DNA of 64,000 bases from positions 49,856,900 to 49,920,899 of the forward strand of contig NC_089274.1 in the NCBI RefSeq assembly GCF_963678975.1. The letters run 5' to 3'. This document shows positions 1 to 11,900 of the stretch, in pieces (position 1 is the stretch's first letter; each line of letters starts with the position of its first letter). The position numbers and the translations under genes are program-made. The notes below the pieces were generated by a model. That model saw only the letters and a list, made by a program, of their open reading frames with translations, was not told where the DNA came from and searched no databases. The stretch comes from Dysidea avara. Lineage: Eukaryota > Porifera > Demospongiae > Dictyoceratida > Dysideidae.

Positions 1-420
1 AGATATACCCATCCTGTTCCTTTATAAACCTGTCACTATATGGCTAATTTCATTAGCTTAAAACACAGTTTATTTATTGGGTCACTGGGGACAGCCTACA
101 CTAACAATAGATGATTACTGAAGAATAACAACTTTTTCATAGCCACTCATTGCTACAAATTGTGTAGTTAGTAGATCACTATGCAAGGGATTTGTGTGGT
201 TGTAAAATGATTTTCAGTGAAGTTGGTCCCACAAAATTCGTAGGATATGGTACCATTTTAATCCTGAATTTATCACAAGTGAAGTTTGAGTAGCCATGAG
301 ATGAATGTCTCACATCTAGTGTACTGTCATCTATCATATCCTATACATTGACCTGTATGTGACCCACTGAGCAAAAACCTGACTTGTTTGCATTTTCATT
401 TTATGACTTTTGTTGTCCAG

Positions 421-461
421 AGGGAGAAACCAATGGACCGTTAAAGTTTCAGCCTTATATG
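421..461 (+). CDS. possible upstream LENG8 exon
   Basis: A 41-bp segment preceded by a pyrimidine-rich acceptor and followed by a consensus GTAAGT donor. It reads GETNGPLKFQPYM in one frame. It ends in phase 0 whereas the next recognised exon needs phase 2, so at least one exon between them is unidentified, or this is not an exon. Confidence 0.3.
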
Positions 462-891
462 GTAAGTGCTTTCGGAGTTATAGCGATAGACAAGCTAAAC
501 AATCAATTTGTACAAGGAAAATTACACCATAAGTGTCGAGTACAACGAGCTACAGAGTTGTTATTTTATTAACCATCAACTGGGGCATTCATCAAGGTAT
601 AGTTTTTGGCCTAAATACACCTGAGAAGGTTGTTCAAACTTAGAAATGGCGACTATAAAGTTACGTTTTACCACATTGTAAGCAAACACATGTAACTCAC
701 ATTTGCTCCATGGTACAGAAACATAACAAAGATATTCTTACTCTCCATGAAGTGGAGAATCCATTGGTATATCAGATATTTCAATCTGAGTCTTCCTTTA
801 CTGTTTACTGAAGCATGTAAAATTATTTATGTAGCATGTATGTATTTCAATGGTATGTATCTCATGCAAACAAGTCAGGTTTTCACTTAGC

Positions 892-1287
892 GGGTCACAG
901 TTATACTGGGTCACAGTTATACTGGGTCACAGTTATACTGGGTCACAGTTATACTATGGGTCACAGTTATACTGGGTCACAGTTATACTGTGGGTCACAG
1001 TTATACTGGGTCACAGTTATACTATGGGTCACAGTTATACTATGGGTCACAGTTATACTGGGTCACAGTTATACTATGGGTCACAGTTATACTGGGTCAC
1101 AGTTATACTGGGTCACAGTTATACTGGGTCACAGTTATACTGGGTCACAGTTATACTGGGTCACAGTTATACTGGGTCACAGTTATACTGGGTCACAGTT
1201 ATACTGGGTCACAGTTATACTGGGTCACAGTTATGCTGGGTCACAGTTATACTGGGTCACAGTTATGCTGGGTCTCAGTTATACTGG
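892..1287. repeat. 16-bp minisatellite (about 24 units)
   Basis: Tandem copies of GGGTCACAGTTATACT, with some units lengthened by one or two bases (ACTATGGG, ACTGTGGG). It lies within the LENG8 locus just upstream of the exon at 1315. The period is not a multiple of three and the unit lacks stop codons, so all three plus-strand frames stay open; this is a composition effect, not evidence of coding. Confidence 0.97.
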
Positions 1288-1314
1288 TTAAACACTGCCA
1301 ACTATGTTGTATAG

Positions 1315-3839
1315 GAAGAGAACAGTAAAGAGGTCACGGTGGGACACTCCTTCACCTCCAAAAGGACAACAGCAACAACAATGGCCAGTCAACAATTACT
1401 CTATGGGGAATACCTCTCATCCTGTGGGGAATACCCCTTATCCTCCAATAGGGAATACTCCTAAGTTACCTCAACACCAAAGACCAACACCATCCCCTCA
1501 CCAAACTGGAGTGAAGAGACCTCCTCAGCCACAGGCTGGAGGTAGAGGAAGAGGAAAGAAGAAAAAGAACAAGAAAGCCAACGCTGCAAAGTGAGCAACC
1601 AACTAGTTTGACCTGTACAGTAGACGCTTTGTTATCCAAACTCCAATGGTATTATAACATAATTGATTTATACAGAACTTTACATACACTGACAATTTCA
1701 GATAATGAGTAACTGAGGGTCTGGTGTGCTGTAGTTACATACTTGCTGAGCAGGTTACGTACTTGCTGAGCAGGTTGTTGAATACTGTTAACATGTCATA
1801 CTTGTTAATTAACAGGTTGTTAAATGCTGCTAACATGTCAACTCAGGATCGGCAGAAACTCAACCAGAGAGCACAACGATTTGCTAAGGAACAAGTTGGT
1901 AACAAGAAATACAAAAATAAGATATCTATTAAGGAGATGATACAAAGTGTGGTGAGTATTACTAGTTGTTTTATCTGATTGGTTGTATTTCATGTTCTAA
2001 CACCAGACGGACGACACAGACACCAGTTGGTGGGGTGATGCCATTGAGGGAACATGTCAGGACCTGGAGAAGCCGTATCTACGACTGACGTCAGCTCCCA
2101 ATCCAGCCGTGATCAGGCCTCAACATGTTCTAGAGCAATCTCTCAAGTTGGTGAAGGATAAATGGCGACAAGAGGCTAACTATCATCATGCTTGTGATCA
2201 GCTCAAGTCGATCAGACAAGATCTGACTGTACAGTGTATCCGTAATGACTTCACTGTCACTGTGTATGAGACGCATGCAAGGATAGCTCTAGAGAAGGGG
2301 GACCATGCTGAGTTTAACCAGTGTCAGGTTCAGTTAAGGGCTCTCTATGACAGTGCCGAACTACCTGGCTGTCGCTGCGAGTTCTTAGCCTATCGGATTC
2401 TATTCTACATCTTCACTAAAGATGCCAACGATATGATGACCTTGTTTAATTCCCTCACCATGGAATCCAGACAAGATACTGCTGTGTCACATGCACTAAG
2501 TGTGTGCAAGGCATGGTTGCTAGGAAACTACCACTCATTTTTCCAGCTGTACTTATATGCCCCTAACATGAGTGGGCATCTAATGGATCTGTATGTTACT
2601 CGTGAAAGAAAGGAAGCTCTAAGGAAGATTGCTAAGACGTACGTGTTAGTGTAGGTTGTGGGTATAGTAGCTAGGTGGGTCGGTGGAGTGGGTCGGTGGA
2701 GTATGCAAGATGAAGATTGTGGTCTGGAAATGGTGGCATCATCCAGAAGTCAGAACCAGGATGGAGGCAGCAGCTGTGGTGGAATCAAGATTGAACTTTT
2801 GCACAATAAGTTGGCTCATCTTTGCTCCAGAAGATATTGGGGGCTCCCCCAGTCACACAAGTCATGTGACTGGTAGTTGTATGTTCACATCTGTTGCTAT
2901 GGTTACCTGTTCTCTTATTATACAGAAGTCATGTCAGTTGCTAGTCACAAGTTGATCTCGGCAAACAAGGTTATCAAGTAGATGATTGATCCTGTCAAGC
3001 AAGTTTTTCAGCTGATTGTCTTATCAAGCAAGTCAACCTTCTGCCCTCTCATCTAATGAACTGCTACAAGTCACATTGGAGTTGTTGCTATGGTTACTAC
3101 TGCCTCGCATGTGCACCCACCCACCCCAGCTGTCTTGTGGTAACGGGATCACTTGAGCAAGAAGTGTTAATGTGGCTTCATAGTGGGACTAGCTAGGATC
3201 AACCTGAATGTTGTAGTGTATATGTGATTGATTGTACATGTTGTGTGAACGTTGTGTGTATTCGAGTGTATTGTGTAGCCTACCCTGGAAGTAAAGAAAT
3301 AGAGTAAATCTCCCAATAGTTTCAACAGTAAACTCTGCTTACAGCTTTGAAGCTAGACCTTACAGTTACACTATCTTGATACATACATGGGAATTAGTGT
3401 GGGTGTATGGTCATGAAATTTCTGTCAAAATTATTATTAAAGCTTTACATGTCAACACCTCCATAGTGAGGACAAAAATTTTTAGTCCCAACTAGTATGG
3501 CTTCATCATCTGAATAACCTTGTCGCAACAAATGGTGCTTAATTTCTTAGTTCAAAATTTCACTCTGTAAGTCGTGTAGTGCAGAGTTATTACATATGTT
3601 GGATTAGGTCAGTGGGTGGGTTACAGCAGCTCTCTTGATATAAATGTAATGTTGTGTCGTTTTGATTGTGTAGGTATCGTCCATCAGTTCCCATCTCCTT
3701 CATCACAACAGAGTTGGGCTTCTCTAGTGAGCAGGACACAGTATCATTCCTCCAACATGTCAATGCCTCCTTCACTACTGACAATATTAACTGTCAGCAA
3801 ACACACACAAACATGTGTAGTGATACTATTGCTACTTGA
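1315..3839 (+). CDS. LENG8: LENG8-like SAC3/GANP-domain protein, C-terminal exons
   Basis: Resembles LENG8, a SAC3/GANP/THP3-family protein linked to nuclear mRNA processing and export. Exons read: 1315-1590, 1816-1951, 2007-2638 and 3674-3839 (stop TGA 3837-3839); all four join with consistent phase and GT/AG borders. The first carries a Gln/Pro-rich linker and a Lys/Arg-rich tract (RGRGKKKKNKK). Exon 3 is the SAC3/GANP core, with family signatures such as KSIRQDLTVQCIRNDFTV and YETHARIALEKGDHAEFNQC. The last exon lies beyond a 1035-bp intron and supplies the C-terminus beginning YRPSVPISF; it is recognisable because the human protein continues the same way after its ALK..IKTF segment. Upstream exons are not resolved: 421-461 looks like an exon (acceptor TTGTTGTCCAG, donor GTAAGT), but its phase does not join 1315 directly. 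The 5' end is therefore missing or unrecognised. Identity rests on remembered family features. Confidence 0.85.
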
Positions 3840-3864
3840 GTACTTATTAATGTTCAGTGTGTCT

Positions 3865-3870
3865 AATAAA
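3865..3870 (+). terminator. polyadenylation signal of LENG8-like gene
   Basis: AATAAA lies 25 bases after the TGA at 3837-3839, in TCTAATAAAGAG. This supports the assignment of 3674-3839 as the terminal exon. Confidence 0.6.
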
Positions 3871-5909
3871 GAGATGATATTGTCTGAAATGATAACTATT
3901 GTACTAGTTGTGGTAGTGACACATCTAATGTACAGTGACTCATCTTTACCATTTGACCACAAAGATGTTGTTATTTTGTGGTCAACTTTATTGTCTAGTA
4001 ATAGGCTATTGGCTAGAATTGGTTGTTTTTTGAACTAATCTCCAAAATTTATGCAATTTCTCTTTACTGATAACAGCTCCAATCTCTTGTCCTCTTCACT
4101 ATCACTGTTAGTACAATGAAAGATCATCAGAGGTAACATGATCAGGGGAGAGCAGTAATTAAATTATAATGAGAGCTATTTGTAGGTAAAAGACACTACC
4201 TGATTATGCTATAGCATAGGGGGCTGAAGGCCCCCTCAGAATGATATCACACCGAAATTATCTTTCTTGGAGTGGGGCTGAAAACCGTGATAAAGATCGA
4301 GATACTCTAATAGAGCAGTCACTCTAATAAGGTAGTCAGTGTGTAGCGAGCTATTTATGTAGTTTATTAGCTGGAAATGGTAGCTGGTGAGCTCTTGTCA
4401 GTTGGTTGTGACCCTTTTTTTTTTTTTTTTTTTTGGTCTCACCTTACCAAACTATAGAAATAAGTCTGGGTCAGCCCAGCCCCCCCTCATATCAACTACT
4501 TCCTCCGCCGCTGTGCTATAGTGTGTACAAATTGAGCTGAGCCCTTAAAAATGAATTACAAATTAATTAGGGTCATCTGTAGCACTGCTTGACCTAAATC
4601 TTCAGATGTCTCACACATCATATTTCCACCATACATTAATTTTCATAAGGAAACCATGGAAGTGACATCTGCGTCTAGCTGTATTCTCAGGTACAGTAAC
4701 CTGTAGTTTAAACAGTTGATTGACACTTAAATTATATTTTGTGCTCTGCAGTATCACAATTCAAGCTTTAAAAATCCCCACATACATACTGATCCCGTGG
4801 AGCCATATAGCTACACAGATCTGGAACAACTCGTACTTTGGGATCTTAACTAATTAGTGTCTGGATTAGGTAGGTGTCTTGTACAGTAACTAATGATTGT
4901 TCTATTAGGGTGTCTAGGAGAGTCTACCAGATAAGCATAAAGTCCCTTTAGTATGTAAACTGGGACCTGTTAATGAGGACACCTACATAATCCAGACACT
5001 TATTTAAGGCCCTAAAGTATCCCTTAGTACATAAACTGACCTTGCAGGACACTATCGGTTGGTCCCAGTGACCATATTACATTGGAACTTTACACGCTGC
5101 AATCAGTCCCAAGATTCAGTGTGTTCTCAAAATGGTAAATACTAATGTAGTGGAACAAGCTAAACACACTGGGAGCTGCAATTAAAAAAAAAGTGTTTGA
5201 CATGTAACTGTAGTGTAGATGATAGGTGAGTGTTCTATTAGAGTAGTTCCACTTCAGAAGATGTTTAACATTTTATCCAGAAACTGTTAGAAACAGCCAT
5301 ACAAGGTCTGAATTTCTTGTGATTCATAATGGAATGTAAAAAAATAGTGCAAATAGTTTTCCTTGAATGACAGAATTTTTCCACATCACAGAACCACAAT
5401 AGTTGCCATGGAGACATTCTACGGCAATATGCATTTTGAGCCATACAGTAACCATTACTAAGCAACACTACAACATAACACATTTCTAGCCAATGAAATA
5501 GCAATAAAACTTTTCATGTGTATAGCATTATTATTGTCACCTTAAAAGTGCACGATAGACCATGTATGCATTTATTACGATATCACCTGCAAATTGAAAA
5601 ACCATGCAATATTAATAAGTGCAAGTTTTTCTATGATTCATATTGTTTTATCCATTACAAAAACAACCCTTAAGATTTAGAAATCACATGCAACCATATA
5701 TTAAAATTAATGTAATTTGCTGCATTTGTAAGACAGCTACATTAATAATATATCACTCATGGACTTGATATATCACATTGGGTAAAAAGTCTCAATATGG
5801 TTACCGTCTCAGCTTCTATCACGATAGCAACAATATATCATTATATTGCCCAACCCTAGTCACCCTCATTATTATTGGATTACTGTAATATGTACAATTC
5901 GCTTATGAA
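3871..5909. other. convergent intergenic region, no gene seen
   Basis: Separates the 3' ends of the LENG8-like (plus) and KATNIP-like (minus) genes. It holds a T20 run near 4417, one copy of the dispersed CTCTATTAGAG motif (4297-4325) and a small TIR element (4857-4999). No splice-consistent coding segment was recognised. The minus-strand open frame at 5265-5504 has no recognisable features. Confidence 0.6.
4857..4999. mobile_element. Harbinger-like MITE, TSD TTA
   Basis: A 143-bp element with near-perfect terminal inverted repeats (GTGTCTGGATTAGGTAGGTG against the complement of CACCTACATAATCCAGACAC) and flanking TTA at 4854-4856 and 5000-5002. A 3-bp TTA/TAA duplication is typical of PIF/Harbinger elements; it has no coding capacity. 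Confidence 0.6.
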
Positions 5910-8900
5910 TTATCTTTTGGAATTAGAGTAGTGTTTTCTGCTGCTGGTAGAAGCTGTAAGACTTGTAATTGGTCGGAGGGCTGTAGAAGATAGGCGGGTG
6001 TAGCTAAAGTAGGGGATCACATGAACTTACCTTGATCTGCTACTAGCTGTGAATGCTGTGGATGATGGGTGTGGCTGTGGATCACATGGGAGTCATTCGT
6101 TAGCTGCACTTCTTGCTGGTTACTACAAAACAGACATCATTATACTCTAAATAATGCACACCATACCAATTTAGCTTGTTCATGTGATCAGTGAAGAAGA
6201 TCACATGAGGAGTGATGGATGGAGTAAGGCTAGGTAGACATGGTCTAGTGTCAGCCATTGACATTTCTCCATTGTGTATTATTAGGTCATCTATCAGTAC
6301 CTGTGTGTGAACAATTAATAACAGGGGGAGGGGTCATCACAGGTATGTGTATGTACAGCCATAAATTATTGTAAGAGGGATTACAAAAGGTGTCAATGGA
6401 ACTGTAGTTGAGGAGTGCGCATGTACAAATTAGTTTTCTATCCCGGACCTTATAGAGAAAAATTTGAAATGTTTGTAGAGAAAAATTGTTTACTGCAGGG
6501 TGTATAGTTGTACAAGGCGACTTTGAAACTTGAAGCAGAGCCACCTTATCATTCGAAGGGCATAAACTGTTGAACACGCTTTGCCACTTTCAGTTATAAT
6601 GACCAGAGGACTTTATCATCAATGTTTTTATGTTTTGGGGTGTATGGCATTCATCAGTGAAGGGTTAGGTATGTCAAGAATTATCCAATTCCATTCCTGT
6701 CACTAGTAAAGTGTACCACAAGCTTGTGGCTCGGTGTAGGTGAGGAGTGTTCACAGTAGTAAACTCAACCAGGCAGTGGAACACCTAGTGAGCATTACTA
6801 GAGAGTAATATAAACTGCTTTATGTGTTTAATGGTGTTGCCTCACTTGGTAACAAGCTAATTAAGTGTTGTTAAGGTAGGTACGGCATGATTACAAGTCA
6901 CTGATAAGGTTGTTGTTAAGGTAGATACGACATGATTACAAGTCACTGTTAAGGTTGTTGTTAAGGTAGGTACGACATGATTACAAGTCACTGTTAAGGT
7001 TGTTGTTAAGGTAGATACGGCATGATTACAAGTCACTGTTAAGGTTGTTGTTAAGGTAGGTACGGCATGATTACAAGTCACTGTTAAGGTTGTTGTTAAG
7101 GTAGATATGGCATGATTACAAGTCACTGATAAGGTTGTTGTTAAGGTAGATACGGCATGATTACAAGTCACTGTTAAGGTTGTTGTTAAGGTAGATACGG
7201 CATGATTACAAGTCACTGTTAAGGTTGTTGTTAAGGTAGGTACGGCATGATTACAAGTCACTGTTAAGGTTGTTGTTAAGGTAGGTACGGCATGATTACA
7301 AGTCACTGATAAGGTTGTTGTTAAGGTAGATACGGCATGATTACAAGTCACTGTTAAGGTTGTTGTTAAGGTAGATACGGCATGATTACAAGTCACTGTT
7401 AAGGTTGTTGTTAAGGTAGGTACAGCATGATTACAAGTCACTGTTAAGGTTGTTGTTAAGGTAGGTACGGCATGATTACAAGTCACTGATAAGGTTGTTG
7501 TTAAGGTAGGTACGGCATGATTACAAGTCACTGTTAAGGTTGTTGTTAAGGTAGGTACGGCATGATTACAAGTCACTGTTAAGGTTGTTGTTAAGGTAGG
7601 TACGGCATGATTACAAGTCACTGTTAAGGTTGTTGTTAAGGTAGGTACGGCATGATTACAAGTCACTGTTAAGGTTGTTGTTAAGGTAGGTACGGCATGA
7701 TTACAAGTCACTGTTAAGGTTGTTGTTAAGTTGCTGCAGTGGATGGGATTATACTTCAGAAATAGGGGGCTGAATTTTGAGGCATTCTTGTAGGGAGTTT
7801 GGTCCCCTCAGGCTAAGTATCAGGGTGACTGCTCTATTAGGGAATACCTTACTTTACCAGTTGCTGGAAACCTCAGGAATCCCTCTGCCTCAGTGACTAT
7901 TGCACAATACACGGGACCACCTTTATTTCTACTGTGGTGCAATTACTACCACTGACAAGTGCACTCTTAGATTACACTCTACTTACACTGTTGTTATGGC
8001 AGCACCCCATATTAGGGGTTTACAGATTATAATATTTGACCTAATAATGCTGGGCATCATCTAGAATATTGCACATACCGATAATTCCCGTACGCCCCTT
8101 GATGGAGTCTTAGCATAGTTCCACAACTTCAGAGCAGACAATGTCACTGGTGTATCAAATATGATGTAAATCTTGTTAACCTAGTAAAAATACTACAAAT
8201 CATGTGATCTTATAGGGGTGTGGCTTACTATTCCTGGTAAAATTGGTGCTAGCCACATGTGATCTCCCTCAATGGTGTCATAGCAACCATCAATCAGTTT
8301 ATCAGGAGTGCGTATATCTCGTACTACAGCATCTAATATGTTAACACTGTGCGGGTGTGCAGCAATGTCTGTGGGTGGGGCTAAGGTGACATCATAGTGG
8401 GTGTGTGGTAAAGGATACTGTTATTGGTGAGCACTAATTGAGAACCATCCTCAGAGTAAACCTCCAATCCATTCAGTCCAACATAATAAGGGTCACCCCA
8501 TGTTGTCAGCAGCTGCAACTGGTACACAACTGGATATCAGTTAAGGATAACACGAGCTATACATAGTTCCTAGCTACTGAAGTTATTGGCCACCTCATAA
8601 TCTTCTTGTGTAGTGTCATGTCACCTTTAATATCCTTGAGTGATCATGTGTACTGCACTAAACTAAAGGATACAGCCTGTTGGCATGGTGATGGTACTGA
8701 TATTGAGGGGTAGAGTGATGGTATTATCCAAGATGATGTTGACTTGTTGATTGATATCAAATATTATTAGCTGAGCAAAATTGTAGTCCTCATTGCCTGG
8801 AGCTGTGTACCATGACACACTACTTGACCACAATACACACAGTATGGTCCCCTCACTGTCCCTCGTTACATGGGCCAGCTGCCTTAGTAGTGCTGTGAAG

Positions 8901-11900
8901 CCTTTCAAACACTAAAACTGTTTATCAAAAATCATTTTGAGATGTACTACTATTACCACTACTACTACATGTAATGTACGGCAACTACTCCAGCTACTTT
9001 CCTTTGATCATTCATAATTCTCAGGAGTGATATGTGGAGAAATAAAAAGAGTTTCACTTGGAGTATCCGCCAACAAGCTTGTTTACTATCATGGAATGAG
9101 CATGCAGTGACTGCTAGAGTGGTGTATTTACTGTAAAGACAGAGCCCAGTAGTGGGACTGGGCCCAATTAAAGGAATTGTGGGGCCTGTACACAAGGCCG
9201 AGGTACTACACTTGGCAATTGAACAATCAAGTGTTCATGAGAGCAGTACATTTAGCACATATGTACAACATCTGAGGTTGTTACAAGCCCTGGCTTGTAT
9301 TTCTTGCCCATTGTGACCTTCCTGGATCAATTAGCTACTACTGAAAATAGAGAAAGATGTGCCATCTAATATCTATGCTGCTATAATAAATTCTGCTAGC
9401 TGGTAGCTACAAAGTTTTTGAGTGCTGTACAATATGATTCTTATAGCATCTTTCTCTACTAAACAAATTCTTTGTTCATGTTCACATTGCTCTAAAGCAG
9501 TTTGTCTATTAACAAAATTATTTTACATTCATGCTTTGCAGGTAATTATTATTTTGATTAAAGAACTATGGGATACAAAGCAGTGATCGTGTGCCATAAC
9601 AAATCAGATGCATGAATACAGTCTAGGCATGCAACAGCACACACACCCAAATATCATGATGAGTGGGCCATACTCCCATCCAGGTGAAGTGGACATGACA
9701 ACCTCATTACAATTTGGTGTGTACATCAGTATTGTGTGACTGTGTGATATGCACACCAAACAATGTCATGAAATATCATGCACAAACACTTTGAGAAAAC
9801 CAATTTCATTTTATGCTCATGAGCTGCATTGGTTTTACAAATGAACATGTAATCCATCCTGTCATTATAGATTGTGTGGACACACTTGTAGGAGAGAGAA
9901 ATGTAATGCTATAGAAATTATTTCATCCATTGCATGATTGTCCTCCCTAACATTTGGAAACAACACTTACTGGACAAGAACATTTACTGCATATGTTAGG
10001 TATGGCCTTTGTAACACATAACGTAGGGATGTTACCATCTCACACTGTCATTGCTATATAGCTAACTCATTTAAAGCTTCCAATCAGGTAATCTATTCAT
10101 CTAACAGATATGCACCAATCCTGTAGGCCTGGTCCTTATTAAGAGCTCCCTTACTATACACAGTCTGAGATTTCCCTTTGCTGCTGTAATTGGGATTAGG
10201 TGCTGCCAGACAACTAGTTTATATTTTTTAAATAGCTTGAACAAAGCATTTAATCGTAATAAGTCCGTGTTTGCTCATCTTCTAGTCTCCTCAACTTATT
10301 GGCTGCTAAGGTTTAGTGGCTAATTGATCCAGGACCTAGTAGTGAGGTCAAGAAATAGAAGCCAGATGTTGTAATTTACATAAATGTACGACCACTCTAA
10401 TCCTTGATTGTTCAATTGGAGTACCTTGGCCTTGTGTACAGGCCCCACAGCTTCTTTAGTAGGGCCCAGTCCCACTACTGGGTTAAACACTTACAGTAAA
10501 TACACCACTCTAGCAGCCACTGCATGCTCATTCCATGATAGTAAACCAGCTTGTTGGCAAGTGAAACTCTTTCTATTTCTCCACATCACTCCTGAGCAGT
10601 ACGCTTGGTCAAAGTAGATAAAGTTAGTGAAAACTTGGCTAAAGACATCACTACTCAATGTTTTGCTCTGGACTGACAATTCACATTATTTTAGATTGCA
10701 TAATTAGTGCCACGCCTTCTTCTATATGGTAGTAGATGTATAGCTACACACTCAGATGATTGAAGTGTTCAGGTAACCATGGAAACCACTGTACAATGAT
10801 TGAGTACCTACCTCGTCTAAACAGCCAATTACAACCATCAGAGATGACATGCCCATCAATACTGATGATCACTTCTTTAACCTGTAACAGTAATATCATT
10901 CTTATCACTATAGCAACTAGACCACACCCACCCCTCGGCTAGTATCTTCCGTTGATTTGTTATAGTTCCAAACTTGTATACCAGCAACCAGTGCTGGTGT
11001 TGCCAAGGTGATAGTGATCACATGATCTCCACCTGGTGTGTACGGAGCTAGCCACATATGAGAGTCACATGTTGTGACATTAACACCATCCACCAGCCTG
11101 GGGGGGCAATGAAAACACATAATTGGGTGTGCATACTTCACATGAGCTACTACTGGGTAATAATTACGTGTAATAACTTGGTAATTCTTATCAGACCAAA
11201 TGCTAGCCTACTATAAGGGATCATACACAAGAGAGTATGCTAGGGGAGAGGGTAATTAAAAATGTTTGTCTCAGTAGCACCATAAAGAATAACAGGGGTG
11301 GATCTAGAAATTTTCAGAGGGGGTTTCAGGTTCTCTGGATTTGCAACTTCAGCCTAGCTGTAAGTTGAAGACCAAAAAAAAAAGGTCACTACGTGGTTTT
11401 GAACGCTGTGAAGGTGATTTCAAAGGCTGAAGTTTAGCCAATAGAAAAGCCATAATATAATACAGTATGTATAACTCTTTGTAATTTTTATCACCCAGAC
11501 GAACTGTAGGGGCGCGCACTATTTCAGAGGGGGGTTCTGGAACCTCAGAAACCCCCCTAAAACCACCCCTGAATAAGACATAGCAGTAGTGCAGTGTTCA
11601 CTCAGTTAAAGGTGAGTTATAGCTGAATTAGCTGATATAGCCCACACAAGGCACCACAATGCCACGAAGGGGCAGTGAGGCTCATATCAACATAATGTCA
11701 ATATTTTTATAGTACACTATTGGGTAGGAGGTAGGGAGAGGGGTAAGTAAAAAGAATATTCTCTTGTATGCTAAAACTAATTTTATTCTTTTCATACATC
11801 AAAGTACTTTTTATTGATAAAACAGTTTAGCGGCCTCACAGTATGGCATGTACAGCAGGAGCTGCAAAGGACATGTGAGCTTCTGGAAAGTGTTACAAGA

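Noticed and set aside
836-1328. Three long overlapping plus-strand frames (about 112-154 aa)
   Set aside because: All three are produced by a 16-bp stop-free tandem repeat read in each register; not coding.
3616-4038. 140-aa open frame with hydrophobic stretch
   Set aside because: It is a different frame across the LENG8 terminal exon (3674-3839) and its 3' UTR; the alternative frame matches the family C-terminus.
8965-10679. Possible gene from similar frames at 8965-9195 (minus) and 10408-10617 (plus)
   Set aside because: They resemble each other because they are the two arms of one inverted repeat in a KATNIP intron.
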